A DNA stretch of 55,060 nt. Source: Haloterrigena salina JCM 13891. Lineage in GTDB: Archaea; Halobacteriota; Halobacteria; Halobacteriales; Natrialbaceae. Shown in pieces: positions 41,484-49,633 of this stretch; within the stretch, counting starts at the first letter, position 1; every line of letters begins with the position of its first letter. Under the pieces are notes generated by a model. The model searched no databases, had not been told where the DNA came from, and saw nothing but the letters and a program-made list of their open reading frames with translations. Location of the stretch: positions 25,804 through 80,863 of the forward strand of contig NZ_AOIS01000030.1 of assembly GCF_000337495.1 (NCBI RefSeq). The letters run 5' to 3'. Both the position numbers and the translations under genes were made by a program.

Positions 41484-41888
41484 GTGCTGGTCTTCGTCTA
41501 CGGGACGCTGACCGATCCCGAACGGGTCGCGTCGCTGCTCGCGGACGGTCCCGGCGAGTACGAGTTCGTCGGACCGGCGACGCTCGAGGGGCTCCAGCGC
41601 GTCGACGGCCGGTATCCGACGCTCGTTCCGGGCGGCAGTGTCGAGGGCCGACTCCTCTCGGTCGACGAGTCCGCGCTCGAGCGGCTCGATCGCTACGAGG
41701 GCGTCGATCGCGGACTGTACGTTCGGGTTGCGGTTTCGGGACCGAACGACCGACGCGTCTGGATCTACGTCGGGCAGCCGGATCGACTCGGCGTCGACGC
41801 CGACGGGTGGCCGGACGACCGCCCGTTTCGCGACGCGGTTCGCTCCGCTATCGTGCCGGATGCTACCGTGGTAAGAAGACGCGCATGA
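41484..41888 (+). CDS. Gamma-glutamylcyclotransferase-like protein
   Basis: 134 aa with a GTG start. LVFVYGTLTDPERVASLL is the GGCT substrate-binding motif (Y-G-T-L). The acidic catalytic position is in GGSVEGRLLSVDESALERLDRYEG. Members cyclise gamma-glutamyl amines to pyroglutamate, or hydrolyse related compounds. There is no in-frame ATG, and the GTG at 41484 puts the motif right at the N-terminus as in relatives. It is probably cytoplasmic; haloarchaea use gamma-glutamylcysteine as main thiol, which gives a possible substrate. Confidence 0.8.
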   Translation: MLVFVYGTLTDPERVASLLADGPGEYEFVGPATLEGLQRVDGRYPTLVPGGSVEGRLLSVDESALERLDRYEGVDRGLYVRVAVSGPNDRRVWIYVGQPDRLGVDADGWPDDRPFRDAVRSAIVPDATVVRRRA

Positions 41889-42140
41889 CGGTCGTCTGCC
41901 AACCGTCAGACGCGGGTGTTTCCCCGCTTCTGTGTGGCGATTTCACTTTTACCCTGGAGCCATGAGCTTTATATGCACCGCGTCCCGTTCTACACTCGCA
42001 CGTCACACGCCGTGCATTCCCTGTATTCCCTGTCGTGTTGCCAATCCGGCAACACTGTCCTGTTGGGGTCGCCGTGAGCGCCGGACCGTCCGGCGAGTCG
42101 TCCCCGACAGTCTTACAGTACCCGCCCCGTAGTCGGGCGT
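41889..42140 (+). promoter_or_regulatory. ilvA leader with two hairpins
   Basis: A TATA-like CTTTATATGC (41968-41977) is followed by GTGTTGCC-AATCC-GGCAACAC (42035-42055) and GCCGGAC-C-GTCCGGC (42080-42094), then the ATG at 42141. If transcription starts near 42000 the leader is about 140 nt, long for haloarchaea. The start of a small reading frame at 41962 contains the repeat CIPCIPC. An attenuation or repression role is speculative. Confidence 0.35.
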
Positions 42141-43352
42141 ATGCTCGAACTCGACGATATTCTCGAGGCTCGCGAACGGGTGCGGGAAACGTCCAGACAC
42201 ACGCCGCTCGAGCGGTCCCACACCTATTCGTCGATGACCGGCGCCGAGGTACACCTGAAACTGGAGAACTTCCAGCGGACGGGCGCGTTCAAGATCCGCG
42301 GGGCGACCAATCGAATCGCGACGCTCTCGGACGCCCAGAAGGACGCGGGCGTCGTCACCGCCAGCGCGGGCAACCACGCCCAGGGGGTCGCGCTCGCGGC
42401 CACGCGGTCGGGCGTCGACTCGAAGATCGTGATGCCCGAACACGCCCCGATCTCGAAGGTCAAGGCGACCAGAAACTACGGCGCCGAGGTCGTGCTGTCG
42501 GGTCGCGACTACAACGAAGCCGCCGAGCGCGCCCACGAGATCGAACGCGAGGAGGGGCGGACCTACGTCCACGCGTTCGACGACGAGTACGTCATGGCGG
42601 GTCAGGGGACGATCGGCCTCGAGATCCTCGAGGACTGCCCCGACGTCGAGACCGTCGTCGTCCCCATCGGCGGCGGCGGCCTCATCAGCGGCATCGCGAC
42701 CGCGATCAAGGAGCAGAACCCGGACGTGCGCGTCATCGGCGTCCAGGCCGCGGGCGCCTCGAGCGCCGCCACCTCGCTCGAGAAGGGCGAGCGAATCTCG
42801 ATCGACGAGGTCGACACCATCGCCGACGGCATCGCGACCCGCAGCGTCGGCGAGCAGACCTTTCCCTACATCCAGGAGTACGTCGACGAGGTCGTCACCG
42901 TCTCCGACCCCGAGATCGCCGTCGCCCTGGTCTACCTCCTCGAGCGCTCGAAGACGGTCGTCGAGGGCGCGGGCGCGGTGCCCCTCGCCGCGGTCCTCTT
43001 CGAGAAGTTCGACTACGACGAGGGCGAAGTCATCGTCCCCGCGCTCTGCGGCGGCAACATCGACCTCAACACGCTGACCAACGTCATCGTCCGCGGCCTC
43101 GTCGAGACCGGGCGCTACCTGAAGATCCGCACCGTCCTGAAGGACCGCCCGGGCGCGCTCGAGGATCTCCTCGATGTCTTCACCGCCCACCAGGCGAACA
43201 TCTACGCCATCCACCACGATCGGACCTCCCGCGACGTCGAGATGAGCGATACGGAAGTCGAGATCGAACTCGAGATGCGCGGCCCCGACCACGTCGACGC
43301 CTTCCTCTCCGACCTGCGAGACGCCGGCTACGAAGTCGACGTGCTCGCTTGA
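42141..43352 (+). CDS. ilvA: Threonine ammonia-lyase (threonine dehydratase)
   Basis: 403 aa. The PLP-binding KLENFQRTGAFKIRGATN (Lys in SFK/AFK context), SAGNHAQGVA and PIGGGGLISG (phosphate loop) are present. The C-terminal 75 residues are an ACT domain (LKIRTVLKDRPGALEDLLDVFTAHQANIYAIHHDRTSRD), giving allosteric control as in the catabolic/short biosynthetic type. It converts threonine to 2-oxobutyrate and ammonia for isoleucine synthesis, by way of enamine/imine intermediates. The ridA gene lies two genes downstream. Confidence 0.95.
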   Translation: MLELDDILEARERVRETSRHTPLERSHTYSSMTGAEVHLKLENFQRTGAFKIRGATNRIATLSDAQKDAGVVTASAGNHAQGVALAATRSGVDSKIVMPEHAPISKVKATRNYGAEVVLSGRDYNEAAERAHEIEREEGRTYVHAFDDEYVMAGQGTIGLEILEDCPDVETVVVPIGGGGLISGIATAIKEQNPDVRVIGVQAAGASSAATSLEKGERISIDEVDTIADGIATRSVGEQTFPYIQEYVDEVVTVSDPEIAVALVYLLERSKTVVEGAGAVPLAAVLFEKFDYDEGEVIVPALCGGNIDLNTLTNVIVRGLVETGRYLKIRTVLKDRPGALEDLLDVFTAHQANIYAIHHDRTSRDVEMSDTEVEIELEMRGPDHVDAFLSDLRDAGYEVDVLA

Positions 43353-43441
43353 TCGGTTCGGCACGATCGCTCGTTCGCTTGTGCGACGACTGCGTCCGGT
43401 CAGTTCACTATGCTTTTCCCATCAGTCAGCAATAATCCGAT

Positions 43442-43657
43442 ATGGGAATTCAGGAATACTTCGAATCCGATCTTCGCTTCTACTACGCGATCGGCCTGTT
43501 CGTGATGGGGATCTACGTCTTCGGAATCGCGCTCTCGGCGGTGCTGGACCTCGCCGTCATCGATCACCGGCTCATTCCGCTCACCGTCGGCTTCTTCCTG
43601 TTCATGTTCGTCTACGTCATCTCGGTGAGCGTCCAGGCCCTCGAGCCGGATTCCTGA
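43442..43657 (+). CDS. Small two-helix membrane protein
   Basis: 71 aa. Polar start (GIQEYFESDLRF), then YYAIGLFVMGIYVFGIALSAVL and LIPLTVGFFLFMFVYVISVSVQAL as two helices. No family recognised. It sits between ilvA and ridA on the same strand, 89 bp after ilvA, and may be co-transcribed with them. Confidence 0.65.
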   Translation: MGIQEYFESDLRFYYAIGLFVMGIYVFGIALSAVLDLAVIDHRLIPLTVGFFLFMFVYVISVSVQALEPDS

Positions 43658-43770
43658 CCGCGATTCGACGCGCTCGACACTCGTACTGCGCTCGTGTCGG
43701 TCACTGCGGCCGCCGAGCGCTCGACCACACTTCGGCCGCTTTTAAGCCGCCTCGGCTCGAGTCGTCGACC

Positions 43771-44151
43771 ATGAAACGGATCATCGAAACCGACGACGCG
43801 CCCGCCGCGGTCGGCGCCTACAGCCAGGCGACCAGCAACGACTCGCTGCTCTTTACCGCCGGCCAGATCCCGCTGACGGCCGACGGCGAACTGCTCGACG
43901 ACGAACCCATCGCGGCCCAGACCGAACAGGCTCTCTACAACCTCGACGCCGTCCTCGACGAAGCGGGCGCGTCGTCCGAGGACGTTCTCAAGGTCACCGT
44001 CTACCTCGACGACATCGACGACTTCGACGCAATGAACGAGACCTACGCCGACTACTTCGACGACCAGCCGCCCGCCCGCAGCGCGGTCGAGGTCGCCGCC
44101 CTCCCCAAGGGCGTCGGCGTCGAAATCGAAGCCGTTGCCTCCCTCGAGTAA
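43771..44151 (+). CDS. ridA: RidA family enamine/imine deaminase
   Basis: 126 aa. AVGAYSQATSNDSLLFTAGQIPLTADGELL and PARSAVEVAALPKGVGVEIEAVA are the RidA (YjgF/YER057c) signatures, including the Arg (ARSAVEV) that binds the substrate carboxylate. RidA hydrolyses 2-aminoacrylate and 2-aminocrotonate, made by PLP enzymes such as threonine dehydratase, before they damage other enzymes. The location near ilvA fits this role. The stop overlaps the next ATG by one base. Confidence 0.93.
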   Translation: MKRIIETDDAPAAVGAYSQATSNDSLLFTAGQIPLTADGELLDDEPIAAQTEQALYNLDAVLDEAGASSEDVLKVTVYLDDIDDFDAMNETYADYFDDQPPARSAVEVAALPKGVGVEIEAVASLE

Positions 44152-44435
44152 TGGCTCCGGCGCTGTCCCCGATCGTCCGATCCCATCCCCGAATCGTCTC
44201 GGCGCTCCTGTGGGGCGCCGTCGGCTGGATGGCGTTCCTGGCGCTCGTGCAGGGCTATGCGCTGGTCGTCGACCCGCTCGTGACGTTCGGGCGGGCGGTC
44301 GTCGTCGCCGTCCTCGTCGGAGCAATTACCGCGGGAACGGCCTACTGCCTCGAGCACCGCGTGGCTGTCTGGGCGGCGCGACGCGCGAGGGATGAAACCG
44401 GGGCACACGGCGGCGACGACAAAAGTAAGAGTTAA
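44151..44435 (+). CDS. Small membrane protein coupled to ridA
   Basis: 94 aa. Two hydrophobic helices (VSALLWGAVGWMAFLALVQGYALVV and AVVVAVLVGAITAGTAYCL) and a charged C-terminus. No family recognised. Its ATG overlaps the ridA stop by one base (TAATG), so it is translated from the same mRNA. Function unknown. Confidence 0.7.
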   Translation: MAPALSPIVRSHPRIVSALLWGAVGWMAFLALVQGYALVVDPLVTFGRAVVVAVLVGAITAGTAYCLEHRVAVWAARRARDETGAHGGDDKSKS

Positions 44436-44462
44436 AAGACGGACGCGGTTAGGAAGAGACGG

Positions 44463-44543
44463 GCCAGGATGGCCGAACGGTAAGGCGCACGCCTGGAAAG
44501 CGTGTTCCCTTTGGGATTCAGGGTTCAAATCCCTGTCCTGGCG
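44463..44543 (+). tRNA. tRNA-Ser (GGA)
   Basis: Acceptor arms GCCAGGA and TCCTGGC pair fully, with discriminator G at 44543. The anticodon stem CACGC/GCGTG with loop CTGGAAA gives anticodon GGA (serine, codon UCC). The long variable arm (TTCCCTTTGGGA) and the T arm CAGGG-TTCAAAT-CCCTG are typical of class II tRNA-Ser. No intron. Confidence 0.95.
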
Positions 44544-44689
44544 CTTCTGGACATTCGTTCAATTCTACTAAATATATTTGCGTAAGTGTAGACATAATTC
44601 CCTATTGAGGACGATACCGTTCAATAATCTCCTTCGGACTGGTTGTGGAAATAATAAATTTAATACTATGACAGAGGCGATTATGCTAT

Positions 44690-45916
44690 GTGGCTGGCGA
44701 AGACTACCTGAGACGGACTGCGATTACCCGACCGATCCTTTCTGATGAGCAACAGGAGATGCTTGCGCAGACGCTCAGTGAATGGAAGTCCGCCTGCAAC
44801 ATCGCGAGCCAGATCGGCTGGAACGTCGATGAGACGCGGAAGACGCGTCTCCAACGTCTTGCATACGACGATGTGCGGGACCGAACCCGTCTCGGGAGTC
44901 AACACGCGATTCTCGCGATCCATCAGGCCGCGGCCGCGCTCGCAGGCGTCGAAGAGATCGAAGGCCTCGACAAGGGCTACGATACGTCTCGGCCGACGTT
45001 CACCAGCGATACGCTGACCTATGACGTACGGACGATGACGTTGTTCGACGACGATTCCGTGTCACTGGCGACGGCCGGTACCGGAGATCGAATCAAGTGC
45101 GACCTCGCGCTCCCAGACGACGGAACCGGTTACCAACGTCAGTACCTGGATGACGATGGGTGGGAGCTGACCGAATCGACGCTCTCGAAACGCGACGGCG
45201 ACTGGTATCTCCATCTCGGCTTTCGCAAACCGAAACCCGAGTCGCGCGATGAGACAAAACCTGGCGCCGAGGACAGGACAGTTCTCGGCGTTGACCTCGG
45301 TATCGTCAACATCGCGACTACCATCACCGCGTACTTCGCCTCGGGACGGGAACTGCGACATCGTCATCGCGAGTTCGACCGTATCCGAAGTGGGCTCCAG
45401 CGAACCGGGACGCGGTCAGCACATCGGACCATTCAGCGACTGAGCGGACGGGAAGGCCGGTGCGTTCGACAGACGCTCCACGACGTCGCCAACGATATCC
45501 TCAGGGAGGCGCTCGACCACGGCTGTACCGTTATCGCCATCGAGAACCTGACGCATATCCGTCAACGGGCACCACCTGCCAAGGAATTTCATCAGTGGGC
45601 CCACCGGAAGCTCGTCGATCTGCTCGAGTACAAGGCCAAAGCCGAAGGGATCCGGACTGCGTTCGTCTCGCCGGAGTACACAAGTCAGCGGTGTCCGGAA
45701 TGCGGACATACCAGTGCGGAAAACCGCGTGCGACAGGCTCTGTTCGAATGCGAGAACTGCGGCGCAACGGCGAACGCCGATTACATCGGTGCGAAAAACA
45801 TCGGATGGCGATACGTCCGTCGGGGCCAACAGTCGTCTCGGCGGACGGGCGACAGTCGACTCGCCCTAAAGTCAGGAACCGTCGAGCCGAATCGCGGGTT
45901 TATCCCGGCCGACTGA
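44690..45916 (+). CDS. tnpB: TnpB, RNA-guided nuclease of IS605 family
   Basis: 408 aa with GTG start. The RuvC-like triad is complete: Asp202 in VLGVDLGIVNIAT, Glu285 in VIAIENLTHI and Asp364 in NADYIGAKNIG. The zinc ribbon has four cysteines (335, 338, 354, 357: CPECG and CENCG). The N-terminal half carries the helical and WED-like parts (ACNIASQIGWN, GSQHAILAIHQAAAALAG). TnpB proteins cut DNA guided by an RNA from the element's right end. The C-terminus stops soon after KSGTVEPNRGF, and the next frame continues with FTDKP, a frequent end in relatives, so one base may have been lost. Confidence 0.92.
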   Translation: MAGEDYLRRTAITRPILSDEQQEMLAQTLSEWKSACNIASQIGWNVDETRKTRLQRLAYDDVRDRTRLGSQHAILAIHQAAAALAGVEEIEGLDKGYDTSRPTFTSDTLTYDVRTMTLFDDDSVSLATAGTGDRIKCDLALPDDGTGYQRQYLDDDGWELTESTLSKRDGDWYLHLGFRKPKPESRDETKPGAEDRTVLGVDLGIVNIATTITAYFASGRELRHRHREFDRIRSGLQRTGTRSAHRTIQRLSGREGRCVRQTLHDVANDILREALDHGCTVIAIENLTHIRQRAPPAKEFHQWAHRKLVDLLEYKAKAEGIRTAFVSPEYTSQRCPECGHTSAENRVRQALFECENCGATANADYIGAKNIGWRYVRRGQQSSRRTGDSRLALKSGTVEPNRGFIPAD

Positions 45917-45929
45917 CGTTGGTCTCGGT

Positions 45930-46019
45930 CTCGTCACGTTCACTGACAAGCCCCGAACGGGGTCGTCGGCATCCCAGTCTTGGCGTTCTGTGAAGTATCC
46001 TACTAGCGCTCTTACTTAC
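45930..46019 (+). ncRNA. Candidate right-end guide RNA (omega RNA / sotRNA) region
   Basis: Sense RNAs that overlap the 3' end of tnpB have been described in Halobacterium for this element type, and guide RNAs map to this place in other TnpB systems. The region has a CCCC/GGGG hairpin followed by a conserved-looking end near 46019. Boundaries are guesses. The guide would be the sequence just beyond the element end. Confidence 0.35.
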
Positions 46020-46087
46020 GGAGTGATCAGTGCAATCGCGTCCTCGAAAAATGATGAGCGGTACCGGTATCGTGGAGGCGAGACGGG
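46020..46087. other. Spacer after the IS element
   Basis: 68 bp directly beyond the predicted element end. If the tnpB guide model holds, its first bases would be the guide segment. Otherwise nothing is seen in it. Confidence 0.3.
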
Positions 46088-46198
46088 TTACCGCGTCACT
46101 GTCGCCGGCGAGTCGGTCGCAATCCAGCAGTCGGGGTCGTCCGGATCGCGGAGTTCGAGATTGCCGCTTTGACACACCACCATTTCGTATCGATCCAT
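46088..46198 (-). CDS. Very small acidic protein
   Basis: 36 aa: MDRYEMVVCQSGNLELRDPD, then DPDCWIATDSPATVTR. The pattern D-x2-DPDxWI-x(1)-SD recalls a family of tiny haloarchaeal proteins of unknown function (possibly DUF7331-like). It is alone between the IS element and the SRAP gene, with GTTACGATATCC about 40 bp upstream as a possible promoter. Confidence 0.45.
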   Translation of the reverse strand: MDRYEMVVCQSGNLELRDPDDPDCWIATDSPATVTR

Positions 46199-46433
46199 TA
46201 TCGTGACCCCGTCGTGACCTGCGCCGGGATCGGATATCGTAACGGGGCCCTTACCGGCCGTCTCGGCGATAGTATGAGGCCCATACCGCCCCGCAAGCGG
46301 ACCGGTACTCGTCGCGCGGTCGGGGCTCGAGCGGCCGTCTGCGCCCCGAACTCGTCTGTAGTGCGGTATGTGGAACCGACATTCTCGAACGCCGACGAAC
46401 AACGATTTATCCCGACGGATCGACGGGCGAGGT
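46199..46433. other. Intergenic region with the SRAP promoter
   Basis: 235 bp without a gene. CGATTTATCCCG near 46404-46415 is a likely TATA element about 25 bp before the ATG at 46434, implying a leaderless mRNA. Confidence 0.4.
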
Positions 46434-47156
46434 ATGTGCGGTCGCTACACGCTGATGGTCGAGCGGGAGGTCCTCGAGGAGCGGTTCGACGCGCGGTTCG
46501 CGGGCGGCGGTGACGGGTTCGAACCGCGGTACAACATGGCGCCGGGCCAGCGCCTGCCGGTGATCGCGAACGACGACCCGGAGACGGTCCGGCGACTCGA
46601 GTGGGGGCTGGTGCCGTCGTGGGCCGATGACGACAGCGGCGGGCTCATCAACGCGCGGGCGGAGACGCTCGACGAGAAGCCGACGTTTCGCGAGGCGTAC
46701 GAGCGCCGTCGCTGCCTCGTCCCGGCCGACGGCTTCTACGAGTGGGTCGAGACGGACGATGGGAAACGGCCGTACAGAGTTAGCTTCGAGGACGACCGCG
46801 TGTTCGCGCTGGCCGGGCTGTGGGAGCGATGGGAGCCCGACGAGGAGACGACCCAGGCCGGCCTCGAGGCGTTCGGCGGCGGGCTCGAGGAGAGCGAAGA
46901 CGACGGTTCAGACGGCCCGCTCGAGACCTTCACCATCGTGACGACCGAGCCCAACGACCTCGTCGCGGACCTCCACCACCGGATGGCGGTGATTCTCGAA
47001 CCCGGGAGCGAACGGGAGTGGCTGACGGCCGACGATCCCGGCGAACTCCTCGAGCCCCACCCCTCCGACGGAATGCGCGCGTACCCGGTCTCGCGGGCGG
47101 TCAACGATCCGTCGGTCGACGAGCCGTCGCTGGTCGAACCCCTCGAGACCGGTTGA
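46434..47156 (+). CDS. SRAP (HMCES/YedK) family abasic-site processing protein
   Basis: 240 aa. The protein starts MCGRYTL, so Cys2 becomes the N-terminal residue that forms a thiazolidine with the aldehyde of an abasic site in single-stranded DNA. Other signatures are RYNMAPGQRLPV, EWGLVPSWADD, NARAETLDEKPTFREAYERRRCLVPADGFYEW (with the active-site Glu) and LHHRMAVIL with the His. The protein shields abasic sites at stalled forks. An acidic insertion (ESEDDGSDG) is a halophile trait. The Cys start fixes the start codon. Confidence 0.95.
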   Translation: MCGRYTLMVEREVLEERFDARFAGGGDGFEPRYNMAPGQRLPVIANDDPETVRRLEWGLVPSWADDDSGGLINARAETLDEKPTFREAYERRRCLVPADGFYEWVETDDGKRPYRVSFEDDRVFALAGLWERWEPDEETTQAGLEAFGGGLEESEDDGSDGPLETFTIVTTEPNDLVADLHHRMAVILEPGSEREWLTADDPGELLEPHPSDGMRAYPVSRAVNDPSVDEPSLVEPLETG

Positions 47157-47201
47157 GCCGTCCGAATCGCTGGCGTTCTCCCGCTCGTTCGCTCTGCGCG
47201 T

Positions 47202-48242
47202 TCAGTAGTGGACGCTCCGCGTGAGGACGAAGACAAGCAGCGCCATCAGCAGCGATCCGAGCAGGGTTTCGATGCCGGCGACGGCGCGGGCCCACCCGCC
47301 GACCGGCTGGATGTCGCCGTAGCCGAGCGTGGCGAAGGTGATGACGCTGAAGTAGAGGCTCTTGAGAAACGTTCGAACGAGGACGGGGCCGGGGGTGTCC
47401 GCCGGATCGTCGATTTCGTAGGTGATCGCCGTGTCGGTTCCGACCTCGCGGATGCCGCCGGTCAGCGGGAACAGCCCCGCACAGACGACGATCAGAAGCA
47501 GCGAGGTCGCGACGACGCGCCACGGACTCGTCCCGTAGCGCATGACCCAGCGCGATCCGGCGAGCGTGATCGCCTGCAGGTAGTTTCCGCCCCGCCAGGC
47601 CAGGCGGCGCCGGAGATCCATCTCGCGAAGGTAGTAGGTCTGTGCCTGCTCCGAAAGCGCGTTTTCCCCGTAGAGGCGCTGGAGCTCGCGGTAGAGCCAC
47701 TGTGCGGATTCGGATAGGGCCAGGAAATCCTCGTCCGACGCCCATCTCAGTTCGTTCTCGTACACCGACCGTTCGCCGAACGTCGTCTCGAGGTTGAGTC
47801 GAACGTCGGTCAGCCCCGCACGGTACAGCCTCGCCTCTCGAAAGTCCGCGCCTCGGAGGTCGGCGAAGGTGAACACGGCGTCGTGGAGGTTCGCGCCTCG
47901 GAACGACGCGCCGTGTGCGTCGACGTCCTGAAATCTGGCGCGGCGGAGATCCGCCTCCGAGAGGTCGGCGCCGTCGAGGACCGCGTCGGTGAAGTCCGCG
48001 GCGACGAGCGACCGCCCTGCGAGGAACGACGTCCCGCTCAACATCGTCCCCTCGAGATTCGCTCCGTCGAGCCGTTCGCCCGGCTCCGGCGGATTTCGCT
48101 CGTACTCCTCCGCCGGAACGACGCGCTCGGTGTGCCAGAGACACCGATCGGTATCGTCCCACGTGGGCCGCCAGCAACAGACCGCACCGGCCTCGTCGAC
48201 CCCGCTGCTACTCGTGACGTGTCTACACCGCTGGGCAGTCAT
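47202..48242 (-). CDS. Pentapeptide-repeat protein fused to an ion channel
   Basis: 346 aa. A short Cys-containing start (RCRHV, VCCWRP, RCLWH) may bind metal. Residues about 55-150 are pentapeptide repeats (A-D/N-L-x-x): GANLEGTML, VAADFTDAVLDGADLSEADLRRARF and GANLHDAVFTFADLRGADFREARL. The C-terminal 100 residues have two membrane helices around the pore sequence VITFATLGYGDIQPVGG, the K+-selectivity filter TLGYGD (Ion_trans_2). It is likely a cytoplasmic-membrane potassium channel with a right-handed beta-helix regulatory part. Confidence 0.9.
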   Translation of the reverse strand: MTAQRCRHVTSSSGVDEAGAVCCWRPTWDDTDRCLWHTERVVPAEEYERNPPEPGERLDGANLEGTMLSGTSFLAGRSLVAADFTDAVLDGADLSEADLRRARFQDVDAHGASFRGANLHDAVFTFADLRGADFREARLYRAGLTDVRLNLETTFGERSVYENELRWASDEDFLALSESAQWLYRELQRLYGENALSEQAQTYYLREMDLRRRLAWRGGNYLQAITLAGSRWVMRYGTSPWRVVATSLLLIVVCAGLFPLTGGIREVGTDTAITYEIDDPADTPGPVLVRTFLKSLYFSVITFATLGYGDIQPVGGWARAVAGIETLLGSLLMALLVFVLTRSVHY

Positions 48243-48317
48243 AGCCGTCTTAGCAGCTAGCTGGCCCCTAATAGTAGTGCCTGAATACGTACCGACGCGA
48301 GCCGCGCGGCGCGGCGT

Positions 48318-49247
48318 TCAGTTCAGTTCCGCGAGAATCTCCCGAGCCGCCCGCCGGACGGCCTCGTCGCTCGAGCGCGTCGGCTCCCAGCCCAGCGCCG
48401 AGAGCTTCTCGATCGAGAGGCGCATCTTCGGCACGTCGCCGGTCCAGCCGCGCTCGCCGCCGGTGTACTCGAACTCGGGCTCGAGTTCCATCTCGTCGGC
48501 GACGATGGCGGCGATCCGATCGACCGAGGTCGTCGTCCGCGTCCCGAGGTTGTAGGTGTTCATCGCGTCGTCGGCGTGTTCGACGACGTGGAATATCGCG
48601 TCGAGGCAGTCCTCGATGTCGAGGTAGGACTTCTCCTGTCGCCCGTCGCCCAGGATCGTCAGCGTCTCGGGATCGTCCTGCAGCTTTTCGATGAAATCCG
48701 GAATGACGGCCCCGCGAAGGCGCGGCCCGACGACGTTCGCGAAGCGGAAGTTCCAGACGGTCAGATCGTGGCTGTGTGCCCGCGCAGAGAGCAGTCCCTC
48801 GTCCGCGAGCTTGCTCGCCCCGTAGGCGCTGATCGGCTCGAGCGGGGCGTAGTCTTCGGGCGTCGGCCGCGGGGCCTCACCGTAGACCGTCGAGGTTGAG
48901 GTGTAGGCGATCTCCGTGACGCCGGCGTCGGCCATCGACTCGAGGATGTTGCGGGTCATCCGCGTGTTGTCGTCGAACTGGCCGTGCGGGCGGTCGGTGT
49001 CGACGTGTTTCGACGCCGCGAGGTGGAAGACGAGATCGACGTCGTCGAGGCGACCGTCGAGAACGCCGGGTTCGGTGAGGTCCGCTTCGATGAACGTCGC
49101 GTCCTCGGGAACGCGGTCGGCGTCGCCGTTCGACAGATCGTCGACGATCGTGACGTCGACGCCGTCGGCCAGCAGTCGTTCGGTCAGATGCGATCCGATG
49201 AATCCGGCGCCGCCCGTGACGAGAACCCGTCCGTTCGAGAGCTCCAT
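48318..49247 (-). CDS. NAD-dependent sugar epimerase/dehydratase
   Basis: 309 aa extended SDR. LVTGGAGFIGSHL is the NAD-binding T-G-x2-G-x2-G motif, SAYGASKLADE the catalytic Y-x3-K, and STSTVYGE the active-site Ser/Thr region. GGERGWTGDVPKMRLS near the end binds the nucleotide-sugar, as in UDP-glucose 4-epimerase-like enzymes. Likely roles are supply of nucleotide sugars for glycoprotein or polysaccharide synthesis. No glycosyltransferase lies beside it. Confidence 0.88.
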   Translation of the reverse strand: MELSNGRVLVTGGAGFIGSHLTERLLADGVDVTIVDDLSNGDADRVPEDATFIEADLTEPGVLDGRLDDVDLVFHLAASKHVDTDRPHGQFDDNTRMTRNILESMADAGVTEIAYTSTSTVYGEAPRPTPEDYAPLEPISAYGASKLADEGLLSARAHSHDLTVWNFRFANVVGPRLRGAVIPDFIEKLQDDPETLTILGDGRQEKSYLDIEDCLDAIFHVVEHADDAMNTYNLGTRTTTSVDRIAAIVADEMELEPEFEYTGGERGWTGDVPKMRLSIEKLSALGWEPTRSSDEAVRRAAREILAELN

Positions 49248-49633
49248 ACCGGACGATCCATTGACATCGGGATAATTGTTGTCTTCGCCGTCGATGACTC
49301 AAGTCCTCGCCGCGGTAAGGTCCGAATTATATAGGATATGTGATGATTCGTCCGGCGTCGAGTCGCCAGTGCGTCGCCGCTCGTTCGGTACGTCGGCGTC
49401 CCATCGGCCCTTTCGGAACGGACCACCCCGTCGCGCAAATCGGATCCACTTAAATATGGCGGATGTACCCTCCTTGTGAGCTCCCTCTTGGAATGTTAGC
49501 TTCTCACGTGGATGGGTGCCGAACACCGCGCACTACGGCGGTTTTGCACCGCTCGCTTCGTTTGCTGACGATCGTCACGAGCGTTGAATAGCGTAACGTT
49601 TATGTAGAATCACAATCAATGATTCGACCGACT
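49248..49633. other. Intergenic region, 386 bp, divergent promoters
   Basis: Holds the promoter of the epimerase (near 49260-49340, with ATTATATAGG at 49326-49335) and that of the thermosome (CGTTTATGTAG near 49597-49607, about 28 bp before the ATG at 49634). A TTAAATATGG at 49449-49458 is a further TATA-like element with no gene assigned. A minus-strand open frame at 49299-49526 is not convincing. Confidence 0.45.

Larger units (their letters stand above)
44690..46019 (+). mobile_element. IS1341-type (IS200/IS605 family) element with tnpB only
   Basis: A complete tnpB gene without tnpA. The right end includes CCCC-GAAC-GGGG (45951-45962) and the sequence from 45998 to 46019 ending ACTTACGG, which resembles right ends I recall from haloarchaeal IS1341-type elements. 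The left end was not located but lies between the tRNA-Ser gene and 44690, in AT-rich DNA. No target duplication is expected for this family. Confidence 0.6.

Noticed and set aside
49299-49526. A 75-codon minus-strand frame in the epimerase/thermosome gap
   Set aside because: It overlaps both promoters, is rich in Arg and Gly, and shows no family or membrane pattern.
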